Of a stretch of DNA of 64,000 bases, positions 1-9,708 are shown one piece after another. The position numbers and the translations under genes were made by a program. Position 1 is the stretch's first letter, and every line of letters begins with the position of its first letter. The notes beneath the pieces were generated by a model that was not told the DNA's origin, made no database searches, and was given only the letters and a program-made list of their open reading frames with translations. This DNA comes from Gemmobacter lanyuensis (GTDB lineage: Bacteria > Pseudomonadota > Alphaproteobacteria > Rhodobacterales > Rhodobacteraceae): the NCBI RefSeq assembly GCF_014652355.1, contig NZ_BMYQ01000005.1:62001-126000 (forward strand). Reading direction: 5' to 3'.

Positions 1-864
<864 letters not shown>

Positions 865-891
865 CGCCTGCCCTGACCCGAGGCTAAGCCC

Positions 892-1833
892 GTGGCACGC
901 AACCGCACATCGCCGGAAGAATTCGCCCGACCGATCCGCAGGATCCTGGTCGGGCTTCTTGTCCTTGTCTTCCTTGCCCTGTTCATGCTCTGGCGGATCG
1001 ACAGCCCGCGGGTGGAACGCTTCCGCACGGCGCTGGTGGACCGGGTGGTGCCCAGCTTCGACTGGGTGATGCTGCCGGTCACGCGGGCGGCGGATATGGT
1101 CAAGGGATTTCGATCCTATCAGAAGCTTTACGAACAGAACCAGGATCTGCGGCAGGAGCTGCAGCAGATGCGCGTCTGGAAAGAGGCGGCGCTGCGGTTG
1201 GAACAGCAGAACGCGCGGCTTCTGGACCTCAATCAGGTCCGGCTGGACCCCAAGCTGACCCATATCACCGGCGTGGTGCTGGCCGATAGCGGCAGCCCGT
1301 TCCGGCAATCGGTGCTGCTGAACGTCGGTGCGCGCGATGGCATCCGCGACGGTTGGGCCGCAATGGACGGGATCGGGCTGGTGGGCCGCATTTCGGGCGT
1401 GGGGCGGCAGACAAGCCGGGTGATCCTGCTGACCGACAGCAACTCGCGCATTCCGGTGGTGGTGCAGCCTTCGGGGCAGAAGGCGCTTTTGTCGGGCGAC
1501 AACTCCCCTGCCCCGCCGCTCGAATTTCTGGAAAAGCCCGATGTCGTGCGGCCGGGGGATCAGGTCGTGACCTCGGGCGATGGCGGGGTGTTTCCGGCGG
1601 GGTTGCTGGTGGGTCAGGTCGCGCAGGGGCCGGATCGGCGCCTGCGGGTGATGCTTTCGGCCGATTATGAGCGGCTCGAGTTCCTGCGCGTGCTACGGAG
1701 CCATGACCTCGAGCCGATCACCGATCCCGGCGGCTTGGTGACGCCGCCGGTGCAGAGCGATCTGATCGGCCCGCCGGCGGCCCCTTCGGCCGAAGTGAAT
1801 GCCGAAAGCCCCGCCGAGGATGGCAATGATTGA
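892..1833 (+). CDS. mreC: MreC, rod-shape-determining protein
   Basis: MreC is a bitopic inner-membrane protein that scaffolds MreB, MreD, PBP2 and RodA. The protein (313 aa) has a short cytoplasmic arginine-rich N-terminus, one hydrophobic segment at about residues 17-36, a predicted coiled coil at about 70-110 (rich in Q, E, R and L), and the periplasmic beta-domain with typical glycine-rich turns such as VVTSGDGGVFPAG. The C-terminus is a Pro/Ala-rich tail. The gene begins 27 bp after mreB and its last codons overlap mreD. The initiator is GTG, since the sequence reads cccGTGGCACGC after a GAGGC stretch. Confidence 0.95.
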   Translation: MARNRTSPEEFARPIRRILVGLLVLVFLALFMLWRIDSPRVERFRTALVDRVVPSFDWVMLPVTRAADMVKGFRSYQKLYEQNQDLRQELQQMRVWKEAALRLEQQNARLLDLNQVRLDPKLTHITGVVLADSGSPFRQSVLLNVGARDGIRDGWAAMDGIGLVGRISGVGRQTSRVILLTDSNSRIPVVVQPSGQKALLSGDNSPAPPLEFLEKPDVVRPGDQVVTSGDGGVFPAGLLVGQVAQGPDRRLRVMLSADYERLEFLRVLRSHDLEPITDPGGLVTPPVQSDLIGPPAAPSAEVNAESPAEDGND

Positions 1834-2365
1834 TCCGCTGCGCCGCGATGTGCTGCTGCATCGGGGGATCTTCCTGCTGGTCGCGCTGGCGCTGATCTTC
1901 CTGCGGCTGCTGCCGATGGGCAGCACGGCGGGCAGTCTGCCGGGGCCGGACCTGCTGTTGTGCCTGACGCTGGCCTGGTTGTTGCGCCGCCCCGATTACC
2001 TGCCGGCCCTACTGATCGCGCTGGTATTCTTTGCGGAAGACCTGCTTTTGATGCGGCCGCCGGGGCTCTGGACGGCACTGGTGCTGCTGGGGACGGAAAT
2101 CCTGCGGTCGCGGATCGCACTGACCCGTGAATTGAGTTTCGTGATGGAATGGCTTTTCATCGGGCTTCTGATGATGGGCATGTTCATCGGCTATCGTCTG
2201 GCCTTCACGGTGACGATGCTGCCGCAGGTGGGCTTTGGCTATGCCATGACGCAGGTTCTGGCCTCGATCGCGGTCTATCCCGTGGTGGTGTGGCTTTCAC
2301 ATGTGACGCTTGGCGTCCACAAACCCGGCATGGGCGAGGTGGACGATATGGGACGCAGGCTATGA
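1826..2365 (+). CDS. mreD: MreD, rod-shape-determining membrane protein
   Basis: MreD is a small polytopic inner-membrane partner of MreC. The product (179 aa from the chosen start) has about five hydrophobic segments and ends in a short hydrophilic tail. I chose the ATG at 1826 because GAGGA at 1816-1820 is 5 bases upstream; an in-frame ATG at 1820 sits inside that ribosome-binding site. The gene overlaps the 3' end of mreC by 8 bases, and its stop overlaps the mrdA start as ATGA, which indicates translational coupling. Identification rests mainly on hydrophobicity, length and position, since MreD sequences are poorly conserved. Confidence 0.9.
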   Translation: MIDPLRRDVLLHRGIFLLVALALIFLRLLPMGSTAGSLPGPDLLLCLTLAWLLRRPDYLPALLIALVFFAEDLLLMRPPGLWTALVLLGTEILRSRIALTRELSFVMEWLFIGLLMMGMFIGYRLAFTVTMLPQVGFGYAMTQVLASIAVYPVVVWLSHVTLGVHKPGMGEVDDMGRRL

Positions 2366-4305
2366 GACGGACGGCCAAGGATACCGAGGAAAGCGCCCGC
2401 AAGGTGCGCCGCCGCGCGGTCCTGATGGGGGGCGCCATGGGCGCTTTCGTGGCCGTGTTGGGCGCGCGGATGCGCTATCTGTCGGTCGATCAGGCCGATG
2501 AGTTCCGCCTCCTGGCGGAAGAAAACCGCATCAACATCCGCCTGATTCCCCCTGCCCGGGGCCTGATCCTGGATCGCAACGGCAAGCTGGTCGCAGGCAA
2601 CGAACAGAACTACCGCGTCGTCATCACGCGCGAGGATGCGGGCGATGTGGATCTGGTGCTGCGGCGGCTGGCATCGATCGTGCCGCTGTCGCCCGAAGAC
2701 ATCGAAAAGACCCGCAAAGAGGTGGAGCGGCGCTCTCCCTTCGTGCCGATCATCGTGGCCGACCGGCTGAGCTGGACCGACTTTTCGAAGATCGCGTTGA
2801 ATGCGCCCTCGCTGCCCGGTGTCACGCCCGAGGTGGGCCTGAGCCGTGCCTATCCGCTCGACATCGATTTCGCGCATGTGGTGGGCTATGTCGGCCCGGT
2901 GTCCGAAAAGGATCTCGAGGGGATCGAAAACCCCGATCCTGTGCTGCAGATCCCGAAATTCCAGATCGGCAAGATCGGCGTGGAACGCTGGACCGAAGAC
3001 TTGCTGCGCGGCAAGGCCGGGCAAAAGCGGATCGAGGTCAATTCCGTCGGTCGCGTCATGCGCGAGCTTGAGCGGGTCGAGGGCAACCCCGGCGAAAACA
3101 TCCGCCTGACCATCGACGCCGATATCCAGAACTTCACGCAAGTGCGCCTCGGCACCGAAAGCGCGGCGGTGGTCGCGATGGATGTCGAGACAGGCGATAT
3201 CCTCTCGATCGTGTCGTCGCCCTCGTTCGATCCGAACCTCTTTGTGCGGGGGATCAGCCAGAAGGATTATTCCGTGCTGATGGAGAACGACCATCGGCCG
3301 CTGGCGAACAAGACCGTGCAGGGCGCCTATCCACCGGGTTCGACCTTCAAGATGGTCACAGCGCTGGCGGCACTTGGGGCGGGGGTGATTTCGCCGCAGA
3401 CGGGGGTCTATTGCCCGGGGCATTATGAGGTCGGCGGCCGCCGCTTCCACTGCTGGAAGCGCGGCGGGCATGGGACCGTCTCGCTCGGCTCGGCTCTGGC
3501 CGAAAGCTGCGACGTCTACTTCTACGACGTGGCGCAGAAGGTCGGCATCGACAAGATCGCTGAGATGGGCCGCCTCTTGGGCCTGGGCGAAAAGCCCGAT
3601 CTGCCGATGTCGGCGATCACTGCGGGCGTCATGCCCGACAAGGCCTGGGTCCGGGAACGCTATGGCCAAGAATGGCGGATCGGCGACACGATCAACGCCT
3701 CGATCGGGCAGGGCTATGTGCTGACATCGCCCCTGCAGCTGGCCGTGATGGCCGCGCGCATCGCCAGCGGCCGCGCGGTTGCGCCCCGGCTGATCAAGAT
3801 GATCGGAACTGAGGAAGTGCCACTGGCCGAGGCCCCCGCCCTGCCGGTGCAGGCCGCCCATCTCGATGCCGTGCGGCGCGGCATGTATGAGGTGATGAAC
3901 GGCACCCATGGCACGGCCAAATCCTCGCGCATTGCGGACGAGACGATGCTGATGGCGGGCAAGACCGGCACGGCACAGGTGCGCAACATCAGCGCCGCCG
4001 AACGCGCGGCCGGCGTGGTGTCGAACGATCAGCTGCCGTGGGAACGGAGGGACCATGCGCTCTTTGTCTGTTTCGCACCCTATGACCGGCCCAAGGTGGC
4101 GGTTTCGGTGGTGGTGGAACATGGCGGCGGCGGGTCCACCGTGGCCGCCCCTATCGCGCGCGATGTGCTGCTTTACTGCCTGACCGGGGGCCTCCCGCCG
4201 CTTGAGGCCTATCCGGCGGCCCAGCGTGGCAGGATCGAGACGCAGTTCAAAGAGATGAAGCTGCGGGATACCGGGGCTGCCACCTCTGCCAAATCCCGTG
4301 CCTGA
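2362..4305 (+). CDS. mrdA: PBP2, peptidoglycan transpeptidase MrdA
   Basis: This is the class B penicillin-binding protein 2, which cross-links peptidoglycan during lateral-wall growth with RodA. The start at 2362 overlaps the mreD stop (ATGA) and gives 647 aa, close to the usual length. Visible parts are a basic cytoplasmic tail, one membrane anchor (about residues 19-39), a PBP dimerisation/pedestal region, and the transpeptidase domain. The domain carries the active-site serine in GSTFK (Ser327), the second motif SCD in the ESCDVYFYD context typical of PBP2, and KTGTAQ at about 534. All catalytic elements are intact. rodA starts 9 bp downstream. Confidence 0.96.
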   Translation: MRRTAKDTEESARKVRRRAVLMGGAMGAFVAVLGARMRYLSVDQADEFRLLAEENRINIRLIPPARGLILDRNGKLVAGNEQNYRVVITREDAGDVDLVLRRLASIVPLSPEDIEKTRKEVERRSPFVPIIVADRLSWTDFSKIALNAPSLPGVTPEVGLSRAYPLDIDFAHVVGYVGPVSEKDLEGIENPDPVLQIPKFQIGKIGVERWTEDLLRGKAGQKRIEVNSVGRVMRELERVEGNPGENIRLTIDADIQNFTQVRLGTESAAVVAMDVETGDILSIVSSPSFDPNLFVRGISQKDYSVLMENDHRPLANKTVQGAYPPGSTFKMVTALAALGAGVISPQTGVYCPGHYEVGGRRFHCWKRGGHGTVSLGSALAESCDVYFYDVAQKVGIDKIAEMGRLLGLGEKPDLPMSAITAGVMPDKAWVRERYGQEWRIGDTINASIGQGYVLTSPLQLAVMAARIASGRAVAPRLIKMIGTEEVPLAEAPALPVQAAHLDAVRRGMYEVMNGTHGTAKSSRIADETMLMAGKTGTAQVRNISAAERAAGVVSNDQLPWERRDHALFVCFAPYDRPKVAVSVVVEHGGGGSTVAAPIARDVLLYCLTGGLPPLEAYPAAQRGRIETQFKEMKLRDTGAATSAKSRA

Positions 4306-4314
4306 GGTGCCGCG

Positions 4315-5454
4315 ATGAGCTTTCTGGAATATCGCATCAAGACGGCGCCCAGCGGGCTGCGGAAGGTGCTGTATCTGAACTGGCCGCTGGTCCTGCTGAC
4401 CTGCGCGGTGGCCTCGGTCGGGTTTCTGATGCTCTATTCGGTGGCCGGGGGCGACATGTCCACCTGGGCCGCCCCGCAGATGAAGCGGTTCGGCGTGGGC
4501 ATGGCGCTGATGTTCGCGGTGGCCTTCACCCCGATCTGGTTCTGGCGGAACCTGTCGGTCATGGCCTATCTCACCTCGGTCGCGCTGCTTTTGGTTGTGG
4601 AATTCTTCGGCCGCGTCGGCATGGGCGCACAGCGCTGGATCGAGATCGGGCCGCTGGTACTGCAACCGTCCGAGATGATGAAATTCACCCTCGTGATGAT
4701 GCTGGCCGCCTATTACGACTGGCTGGACCCGAAAAAGGTGTCCCGCCCGCTCTGGGTGCTGCTGCCGGTGCTGCTGATCGTCAGCCCCACGGTGCTGGTG
4801 CTGATGCAGCCGAACCTGGGAACCTCGATCATGCTTTTGGCGGCGGGGGCGGCGGTGATGTTCTGTGCGGGCGTCAGCTGGTGGTATTTCGCGGGCGTGG
4901 CGGGCATCGTGGGCGGGGCGATCTATGGCGTTTTCGCCTTCCGCGGCACGCCCTGGCAATTCCTGCATGATTACCAGTATCGCCGCATCGACACCTTCCT
5001 TGACCCCACGGCCGACCCGCTGGGGGCGGGTTACAACATCATCCAGGCCAAGATCGCGCTGGGATCGGGCGGTTGGGCTGGCAAGGGCTTCATGCAGGGC
5101 ACGCAATCGCGGCTGAACTTCCTGCCGGAAAAGCACACCGACTTCATCTTCACGACGCTGGCCGAGGAGTTCGGCTTCATCGGGGCCTTCTCTCTTTTGC
5201 TGCTCTATGCCGGGATCATCGTGTTCTGCATCTTTTCGGCGCTGCAGAACCGGGATCGGTTCTCGCAGCTGCTGATCCTCGGTTTCGCGGCCAACCTGTT
5301 CTTCTACATCGCGGTGAACCTGTCGATGGTCATGGGCATGGCGCCGGTCGTGGGTGTGCCGCTGCCCTTGCTGTCTTATGGCGGCTCGGCCATGCTGGTG
5401 TTGCTGGTGGGCTTCGGGCTTGTGCAAAGCGCCCATGTCCACCGCCCGAGATAA
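4315..5454 (+). CDS. rodA: RodA, SEDS peptidoglycan glycosyltransferase
   Basis: RodA is the SEDS-family glycan polymerase of the elongasome and works with PBP2. The protein (379 aa) has about ten hydrophobic segments. It carries SEDS signatures, including the lipid-facing QPSEMMKF stretch, FLPEKHTDFIFTTLAEEFGF and the C-terminal PLLSYGGSAM motif. It follows mrdA by 9 bp and closes the elongasome operon; the next gene (21 bp further) is metabolic. The short gaps suggest read-through into the ghrA-like gene, but no promoter or strong terminator was seen in between. Confidence 0.96.
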   Translation: MSFLEYRIKTAPSGLRKVLYLNWPLVLLTCAVASVGFLMLYSVAGGDMSTWAAPQMKRFGVGMALMFAVAFTPIWFWRNLSVMAYLTSVALLLVVEFFGRVGMGAQRWIEIGPLVLQPSEMMKFTLVMMLAAYYDWLDPKKVSRPLWVLLPVLLIVSPTVLVLMQPNLGTSIMLLAAGAAVMFCAGVSWWYFAGVAGIVGGAIYGVFAFRGTPWQFLHDYQYRRIDTFLDPTADPLGAGYNIIQAKIALGSGGWAGKGFMQGTQSRLNFLPEKHTDFIFTTLAEEFGFIGAFSLLLLYAGIIVFCIFSALQNRDRFSQLLILGFAANLFFYIAVNLSMVMGMAPVVGVPLPLLSYGGSAMLVLLVGFGLVQSAHVHRPR

Positions 5455-5475
5455 GATCAGAACAGGGAAACCGGA

Positions 5476-6402
5476 ATGACTGTTGTGCTGTTCGCGGCGG
5501 GCGCCGCGCTGTGGCCGGAATATGAGGCGCCGCTGCGCGCGGCCTTTGCCAAGGCCGGGCTTGCCGCCGATCTGGTGACCGAGGCCGCGCCCGAGACGGT
5601 TGATTGCATTGTCTATGCGCCCAGCAGCCCGCTGCAGGATTTCGCGCCCTTCACCACCTGCCGTCTGGTCCAGAACCTCTGGGCCGGGGTCGAACGCATC
5701 GTGGGCAATACCACGCTGACACAACCGCTCTGCCGTATGGTCGATCCGGGCCTGACCGAGGGCATGGTCGAATATGTCGTGGGCCATGTGCTGCGGCACC
5801 ATCTGGGTATGGACAAGTTCATTCACGGCGCCCCCGGCTGGGATCAGGTCGTGCCGCCGCTGGCGCGGGAACGGCGGGTGACGCTGCTGGGGCTTGGGGC
5901 GCTGGGGCTGGCCTGTGCCACGGCCCTTCGGGCGTTGAACTTCCAGGTGGAAGGGTGGAGCCGCACCGCAAAGACCGGTCTGCCCTTCCCTGCCCACCAT
6001 GGCGAAGCGGGGCTGGACACCGCGCTGCGCCGCACTGACATTCTGGTCACCCTGCTGCCCCGCACCCCCGAGACGGAAAATCTGATGAACGCGCGGCGCA
6101 TCGCGCTGCTGCCGCCCGGGGCGGTGATCATCAACCCCGGCCGGGGCGCGCTGATCGATGATGACGCGCTGCTGGCGGCGCTGGATGCGGGCGCGGTGGG
6201 CCATGCGACGCTGGATGTGTTCCGGCAGGAACCCCTGCCCGCCGACCATCCCTATCGCCACCATCCCCGCGTGACCGTGACGCCCCATATCGCCGCCGAC
6301 ACGCGTGCGAGCACCGCCGCGCAGGTGGTGGCCGAGAACCTGCGCCGTGCGCTCGCGGGTGAGCCGCTCTTGCATCAGGTGGATCGCAGCCGCGGGTACT
6401 GA
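5476..6402 (+). CDS. ghrA: Glyoxylate/hydroxypyruvate reductase A-like 2-hydroxyacid dehydrogenase
   Basis: This is an NAD(P)H-dependent reductase of the D-2-hydroxyacid dehydrogenase superfamily, GhrA branch (308 aa), which reduces glyoxylate or hydroxypyruvate in the cytoplasm. Sequence support includes the QNLWAGVERIV stretch near the N-terminus, the Rossmann motif GLGALGLACA at about residue 138, the INPGRGALIDDDAL loop, and a C-terminal PHIAADT stretch carrying the catalytic histidine, with the Glu of RQEPLP before it. The short N-terminal catalytic lobe is typical of GhrA rather than SerA. The gene sits close behind rodA with the same direction, but a functional link is not evident. Confidence 0.85.
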   Translation: MTVVLFAAGAALWPEYEAPLRAAFAKAGLAADLVTEAAPETVDCIVYAPSSPLQDFAPFTTCRLVQNLWAGVERIVGNTTLTQPLCRMVDPGLTEGMVEYVVGHVLRHHLGMDKFIHGAPGWDQVVPPLARERRVTLLGLGALGLACATALRALNFQVEGWSRTAKTGLPFPAHHGEAGLDTALRRTDILVTLLPRTPETENLMNARRIALLPPGAVIINPGRGALIDDDALLAALDAGAVGHATLDVFRQEPLPADHPYRHHPRVTVTPHIAADTRASTAAQVVAENLRRALAGEPLLHQVDRSRGY

Positions 6403-6488
6403 TCCGAAGACGACGCCTTTCGCCGCAAACGGAACAGAGCAGCCGCAGCTTTTGCCGGAAACATGCCCCGACAGCAGCGGAGGGGCGC

Positions 6489-7373
6489 ATGAAGTATGGA
6501 ACAGGTGTGGCCCTTGTCCTGATGGCCGGGGTGCTTTGGTCGGTGCAGGGCCTGCTGATCCGGCAGATTGACGTGGCCGGCACCTGGACCGTCCTGTTCT
6601 GGCGGTCGCTGGGGATGATCCCGGTGCTGCTGACCTTTATCGCCGCGCGGTCGGGCGGACGGGTCATCGGGCCGATCCGGTCGGTCGGCATGGTGGGCGT
6701 TCTGGGGGGCCTGGGTCTTGTGCTGGCCTTTTCCGGCGCGATCTACGCGCTGCAGGCCACCACCGTGGCGATGGCGGTGTTCCTCTTTTCCGCCTCGCCC
6801 TTCTTCAGCGCCGTTCTGGGGCGCGTCTTCCTGGGCGAATCCGTGCGCGGCACCACCTGGGGCGCGATTGCGCTGGCGGTGGTGGGCATCGGCCTGATGG
6901 TGCGCGAAGGTTTTGCCCTGGGCGCCATGGCAGGGAATATCGCGGCGCTGATCTCGGCGCTTGGCTTTTCGCTTTTCACGCTGGCGCTGCGCTGGGGCAA
7001 GCTGGCCGACATGATCCCGGCTGTCGCCCTGGGGGGCATGTTTTCGATGGTCGCGGGGGCGGCAATCGCGCTGGCGACCGGGCAGATGCTGGTCCCGCCG
7101 GTGTCGGATATCCTTTACGCCGTCGGCATGGGGGCCATCAGCCTGGTGGGCGGGATGGTGCTTTATACGCTGGGCAGCCGCGTGATCCCCGCGGCAGAGC
7201 TGACGCTTTTCAGCCTGATCGAAGTGATGCTCGCCCCGATCTGGGTCTGGCTGCTGATGGGGGAAACCACCGGGGCCGGAACGCTCTGGGGTGGGGCGGT
7301 GCTAATGGTGGCGGTGATGATCAATGCGCTGTCGGGGTTGCGCCTGCGCCGGATGATGCCCGCGCAGGTCTGA
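6489..7373 (+). CDS. EamA/DMT-family membrane transporter
   Basis: This is a member of the drug/metabolite transporter superfamily (294 aa) with ten hydrophobic segments arranged as two five-helix EamA repeats. The first repeat ends around the FLGESVRGTTWGAIALAV stretch and the second has the matching LMGETTGAGTLWGGAVL stretch, which is the DMT internal duplication. Such proteins export metabolites or amino acids; the substrate cannot be read from sequence. The gene is preceded by GCGGAGGGGCGC, a good ribosome-binding site, and converges with the RpiR regulator gene that starts its stop codon at 7374, leaving no intergenic space. Confidence 0.85.
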   Translation: MKYGTGVALVLMAGVLWSVQGLLIRQIDVAGTWTVLFWRSLGMIPVLLTFIAARSGGRVIGPIRSVGMVGVLGGLGLVLAFSGAIYALQATTVAMAVFLFSASPFFSAVLGRVFLGESVRGTTWGAIALAVVGIGLMVREGFALGAMAGNIAALISALGFSLFTLALRWGKLADMIPAVALGGMFSMVAGAAIALATGQMLVPPVSDILYAVGMGAISLVGGMVLYTLGSRVIPAAELTLFSLIEVMLAPIWVWLLMGETTGAGTLWGGAVLMVAVMINALSGLRLRRMMPAQV

Positions 7374-8237
7374 TCATCTGTTGCGCCGGAAAAAGCGCGA
7401 CCGGTCATACAGCGCCTCAAGCCGCTTGAGCCGGGCCTCGGTCTGATCCCAGGTCAGGGTCTGAACCGAAGCAAGCAGGGTTTCCACCAGAACCGTGATC
7501 GACACCGTGCTGTCCCAGGCACTGGGCGCCTCGATGTGGCACGACAGGGTGTGGCGCGCATGGGCCGAGGCGGGGCTGACCCAGCGGTCGGTGATCAGGA
7601 TCACCTCGGCCCCCTGCTCGACCGCAAGCTCCACCAGCTGCAGCACGCTGTTTTCATAGCGGCGGATATCGAATACCAACAGGACATCCCCGCGCTTCAT
7701 ATCCAGCATCGCGGGCGGCCAGGTGTTCGACATGCCCGAAAGCAGCGTCACATCCGGGCGCACGACCTTCATCAGCGTGACAAAGTAATCGGCCAGCGCA
7801 TGGGTGATGCGCCCGCCCATGGCAAAGACCGCCCGGCCCGGATCGGCCAACAACGCCGCCGCCGCATCGAATTCGGCATGGTCGATCTGGCCTAGTGTCG
7901 CCTGCAGATTGGCGACCACCGCATCAGCAAACCGGTTGAGGATATGCGTATCCGGCACCCCGCCCGCCCAGCGATCATGCTTGGCCAGCGGCGAGACGAG
8001 CATCGCCTCCACCTCGGTCCGCAGGGCAGATTGGTAATCGGGATAACCCTTGAAGCCCAGCTTCTGACAGAGCCGCACCACCGTAGGGGTGGAAACCTCG
8101 GCCGCCTTGGCCAGCGCCGTGATCGAGCCGAGCGCCGCCACCGGATAGTTCCGCAGGATATGGGTCGCCAACTGCCGTTCAGCCCGGGTCAGGTCTGGCA
8201 AGGCAGTTCGCATCTGGTCTTCAATGCTGGTTTCCAC
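7374..8237 (-). CDS. MurR/RpiR-family transcriptional regulator
   Basis: This is a transcription factor (287 aa) with an N-terminal RpiR helix-turn-helix domain (about residues 1-80, with AAEVSTPTVVRLCQKLGF) and a SIS domain (about 125-260) that normally senses a phosphosugar or another small metabolite. It is divergent from the amidohydrolase-TRAP-ligase operon that begins at 8375. The 137 bp between them hold an AT-rich island with two palindromes. I infer that it controls the catabolic locus to the right. Its ligand is unknown; RpiR regulators in this setting often respond to non-sugar metabolites. Confidence 0.88.
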   Translation of the reverse strand: METSIEDQMRTALPDLTRAERQLATHILRNYPVAALGSITALAKAAEVSTPTVVRLCQKLGFKGYPDYQSALRTEVEAMLVSPLAKHDRWAGGVPDTHILNRFADAVVANLQATLGQIDHAEFDAAAALLADPGRAVFAMGGRITHALADYFVTLMKVVRPDVTLLSGMSNTWPPAMLDMKRGDVLLVFDIRRYENSVLQLVELAVEQGAEVILITDRWVSPASAHARHTLSCHIEAPSAWDSTVSITVLVETLLASVQTLTWDQTEARLKRLEALYDRSRFFRRNR

Positions 8238-8374
8238 GGCGCGCGCCCCCCGGTTTGCTCAAGGATGCCCCAGTTTGGAAAACTTTGTAACAGAAAATTT
8301 TCAGAAGAAAAATTCTTGACAGGTTCACCCATGGCGGGTGACGCTTGCCATCACAACAGGGATGAATCGCAGCA
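8238..8374. promoter_or_regulatory. Divergent promoter region with two palindromes
   Basis: This is the intergenic region between the RpiR regulator (leftward) and the catabolic operon (rightward). An AT-rich island stands out from the GC-rich background. It contains the perfect palindrome GAAAATTTTC (8293-8302) and, two bases on, AAGAA-AAA-TTCTT (8305-8317). A TTGACA hexamer (8316-8321) overlaps the second palindrome on the + strand and may be a -35 element; a convincing -10 was not found. The arrangement fits an RpiR operator that occludes the rightward promoter. This is inference from position and symmetry. Confidence 0.55.
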
Positions 8375-9148
8375 ATGACTGCACTGAATACCGACAACAT
8401 GGGGCGCTTCGCCCCCGTGGTGGAAGGGTGTGACCGCAAGGGAGATGTGATCCTCGTTTGCGATCACGCCTCGAACACCTTTCCACAGCCTTGGGGCAGT
8501 CTGGGGCTGACCGAGGATCAATGCCGCGCGCACATCGCCTGGGATCCGGGCGCCCTTGGCCTGATGCGGGGTCTGGCCGCACGGCTCGATTGCGCCTGTG
8601 TGGCCGCGACGGTCAGCCGCCTGATCTATGATTGCAACCGCGCCCCAGACATGCCCGGCGCCATGCCGACCCGATCCGAGGTGCATGATGTGCCCGGCAA
8701 TGCCGCGATTTCCCCGTCAGAACGTCTGGCGCGGACGCGGGCGGTCTATCTGCCCTTCCAGACCGCGCTGCATGACCTGATCGCTGAACGCGTCGCCCTG
8801 GGCCGTCGTCCGGCGATCATCACCATCCACAGCTTCACCCCGGTCTATTTCGGCCAGCCGCGGCAGGTGGAATTCGGGGTGATCCATGATGCCGACCCGC
8901 GCCTTGCCCAGGCCATCCTGGCCGAGGCCGAGGCGCGCACCCCCCTGACCTGCGGGCTGAACGCACCCTATTCGGCCGCCGATGACGTGACCCACACCCT
9001 GCGGCTGCAGGCCACGCCCTATGGGCTGCCTAACGCGATGCTGGAGATTCGCAACGATCTGATCGCAACCCCCGAGGCGGAAGACCGCATGGCCGCGCAG
9101 CTTGCGCCCGCCATCGCCGCCGCGCTGGCCCGAGTGCAGGAGAGCTGA
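8375..9148 (+). CDS. N-formylglutamate amidohydrolase-family enzyme
   Basis: This is a member of the N-formylglutamate amidohydrolase (HutG-type) family, 257 aa. These zinc-dependent deformylases or deacylases release glutamate from an N-acyl form. Recognisable stretches are LVCDHASNTFP near the N-terminus, ISRLIYDCNR-like and ITIHSFTPVYFG in the middle, and LEIRNDLI near the C-terminus. No other hut gene is nearby, so histidine catabolism is unlikely. The gene is the first of a rightward operon with a TRAP transporter and a gamma-glutamyl-type ligase. A role as a hydrolase acting on an acylated glutamate intermediate is a hypothesis. The dctQ-like gene begins 2 bp after its stop. Confidence 0.82.
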   Translation: MTALNTDNMGRFAPVVEGCDRKGDVILVCDHASNTFPQPWGSLGLTEDQCRAHIAWDPGALGLMRGLAARLDCACVAATVSRLIYDCNRAPDMPGAMPTRSEVHDVPGNAAISPSERLARTRAVYLPFQTALHDLIAERVALGRRPAIITIHSFTPVYFGQPRQVEFGVIHDADPRLAQAILAEAEARTPLTCGLNAPYSAADDVTHTLRLQATPYGLPNAMLEIRNDLIATPEAEDRMAAQLAPAIAAALARVQES

Positions 9149-9150
9149 AG

Positions 9151-9708
9151 ATGCCGCGTTGGAGCATCGCCTTCGTCCGACTGGTGGACCGCCTGAATTA
9201 CGGCATCGGGCGGATGGCCATGTATCTGCTGTTCGCGCTGATGGCGATCCTGATGTGGTCGACCTTTTCCAAGCTGGTGCTGACGCCCTCGCTCTGGACG
9301 CTGGAAATGGCGCAGTTCGTGATGGTGGCCTATTACATTCTGGGCGGTCCCTATTCGATGCAGATGGGCGCCCATGTCCGGATGGACCTGATGTATGCCC
9401 GTTGGGACATCCGCAAACAGGCCTGGACCGATGCCTTCACCGTCTTCGCCCTGATCATCTATCTGGGGATCATGCTCTGGGGCGCCTTTGACAGCTTCAG
9501 CTATTCGCTGGGCGTGAAATGGGGCGAACCCGGGCTGTTCGGGCTGAGCTGGCCCGAAATCGGACGGCTGGAGCGCAGCCCGACGGCTTGGCGGCCCTAT
9601 CTCTGGCCGATCAAGGCGATCCTCTGCCTCGGGTTTTTCCTGATGCTTCTGCAATCCATCACTTACCTGATCCGAGACATCGCCACCATCCGCGGGGAGG
9701 AGATCTGA
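9151..9708 (+). CDS. TRAP transporter small permease (DctQ type)
   Basis: This is the four-helix small membrane subunit of a tripartite ATP-independent periplasmic transporter (185 aa). Hydrophobic segments lie at about residues 22-42, 55-75, 95-115 and 145-170. The first two are separated by the WTLEMAQFVMV stretch, which is characteristic of DctQ proteins. The stop codon overlaps the start of the large permease (TGATG at 9706-9710), so the two membrane subunits are translationally coupled. It is slightly longer than the minimal DctQ because of a loop around residues 120-145. Confidence 0.88.
   Translation: MPRWSIAFVRLVDRLNYGIGRMAMYLLFALMAILMWSTFSKLVLTPSLWTLEMAQFVMVAYYILGGPYSMQMGAHVRMDLMYARWDIRKQAWTDAFTVFALIIYLGIMLWGAFDSFSYSLGVKWGEPGLFGLSWPEIGRLERSPTAWRPYLWPIKAILCLGFFLMLLQSITYLIRDIATIRGEEI

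Noticed and set aside
2275-6375. A 1366-codon open frame on the minus strand opposite mreD-mrdA-rodA-ghrA
   Set aside because: It is an antisense shadow of high-GC coding DNA. Its composition is His/Arg/Gln-rich and low in hydrophobic order, and the sense strand carries five recognisable genes with catalytic motifs.
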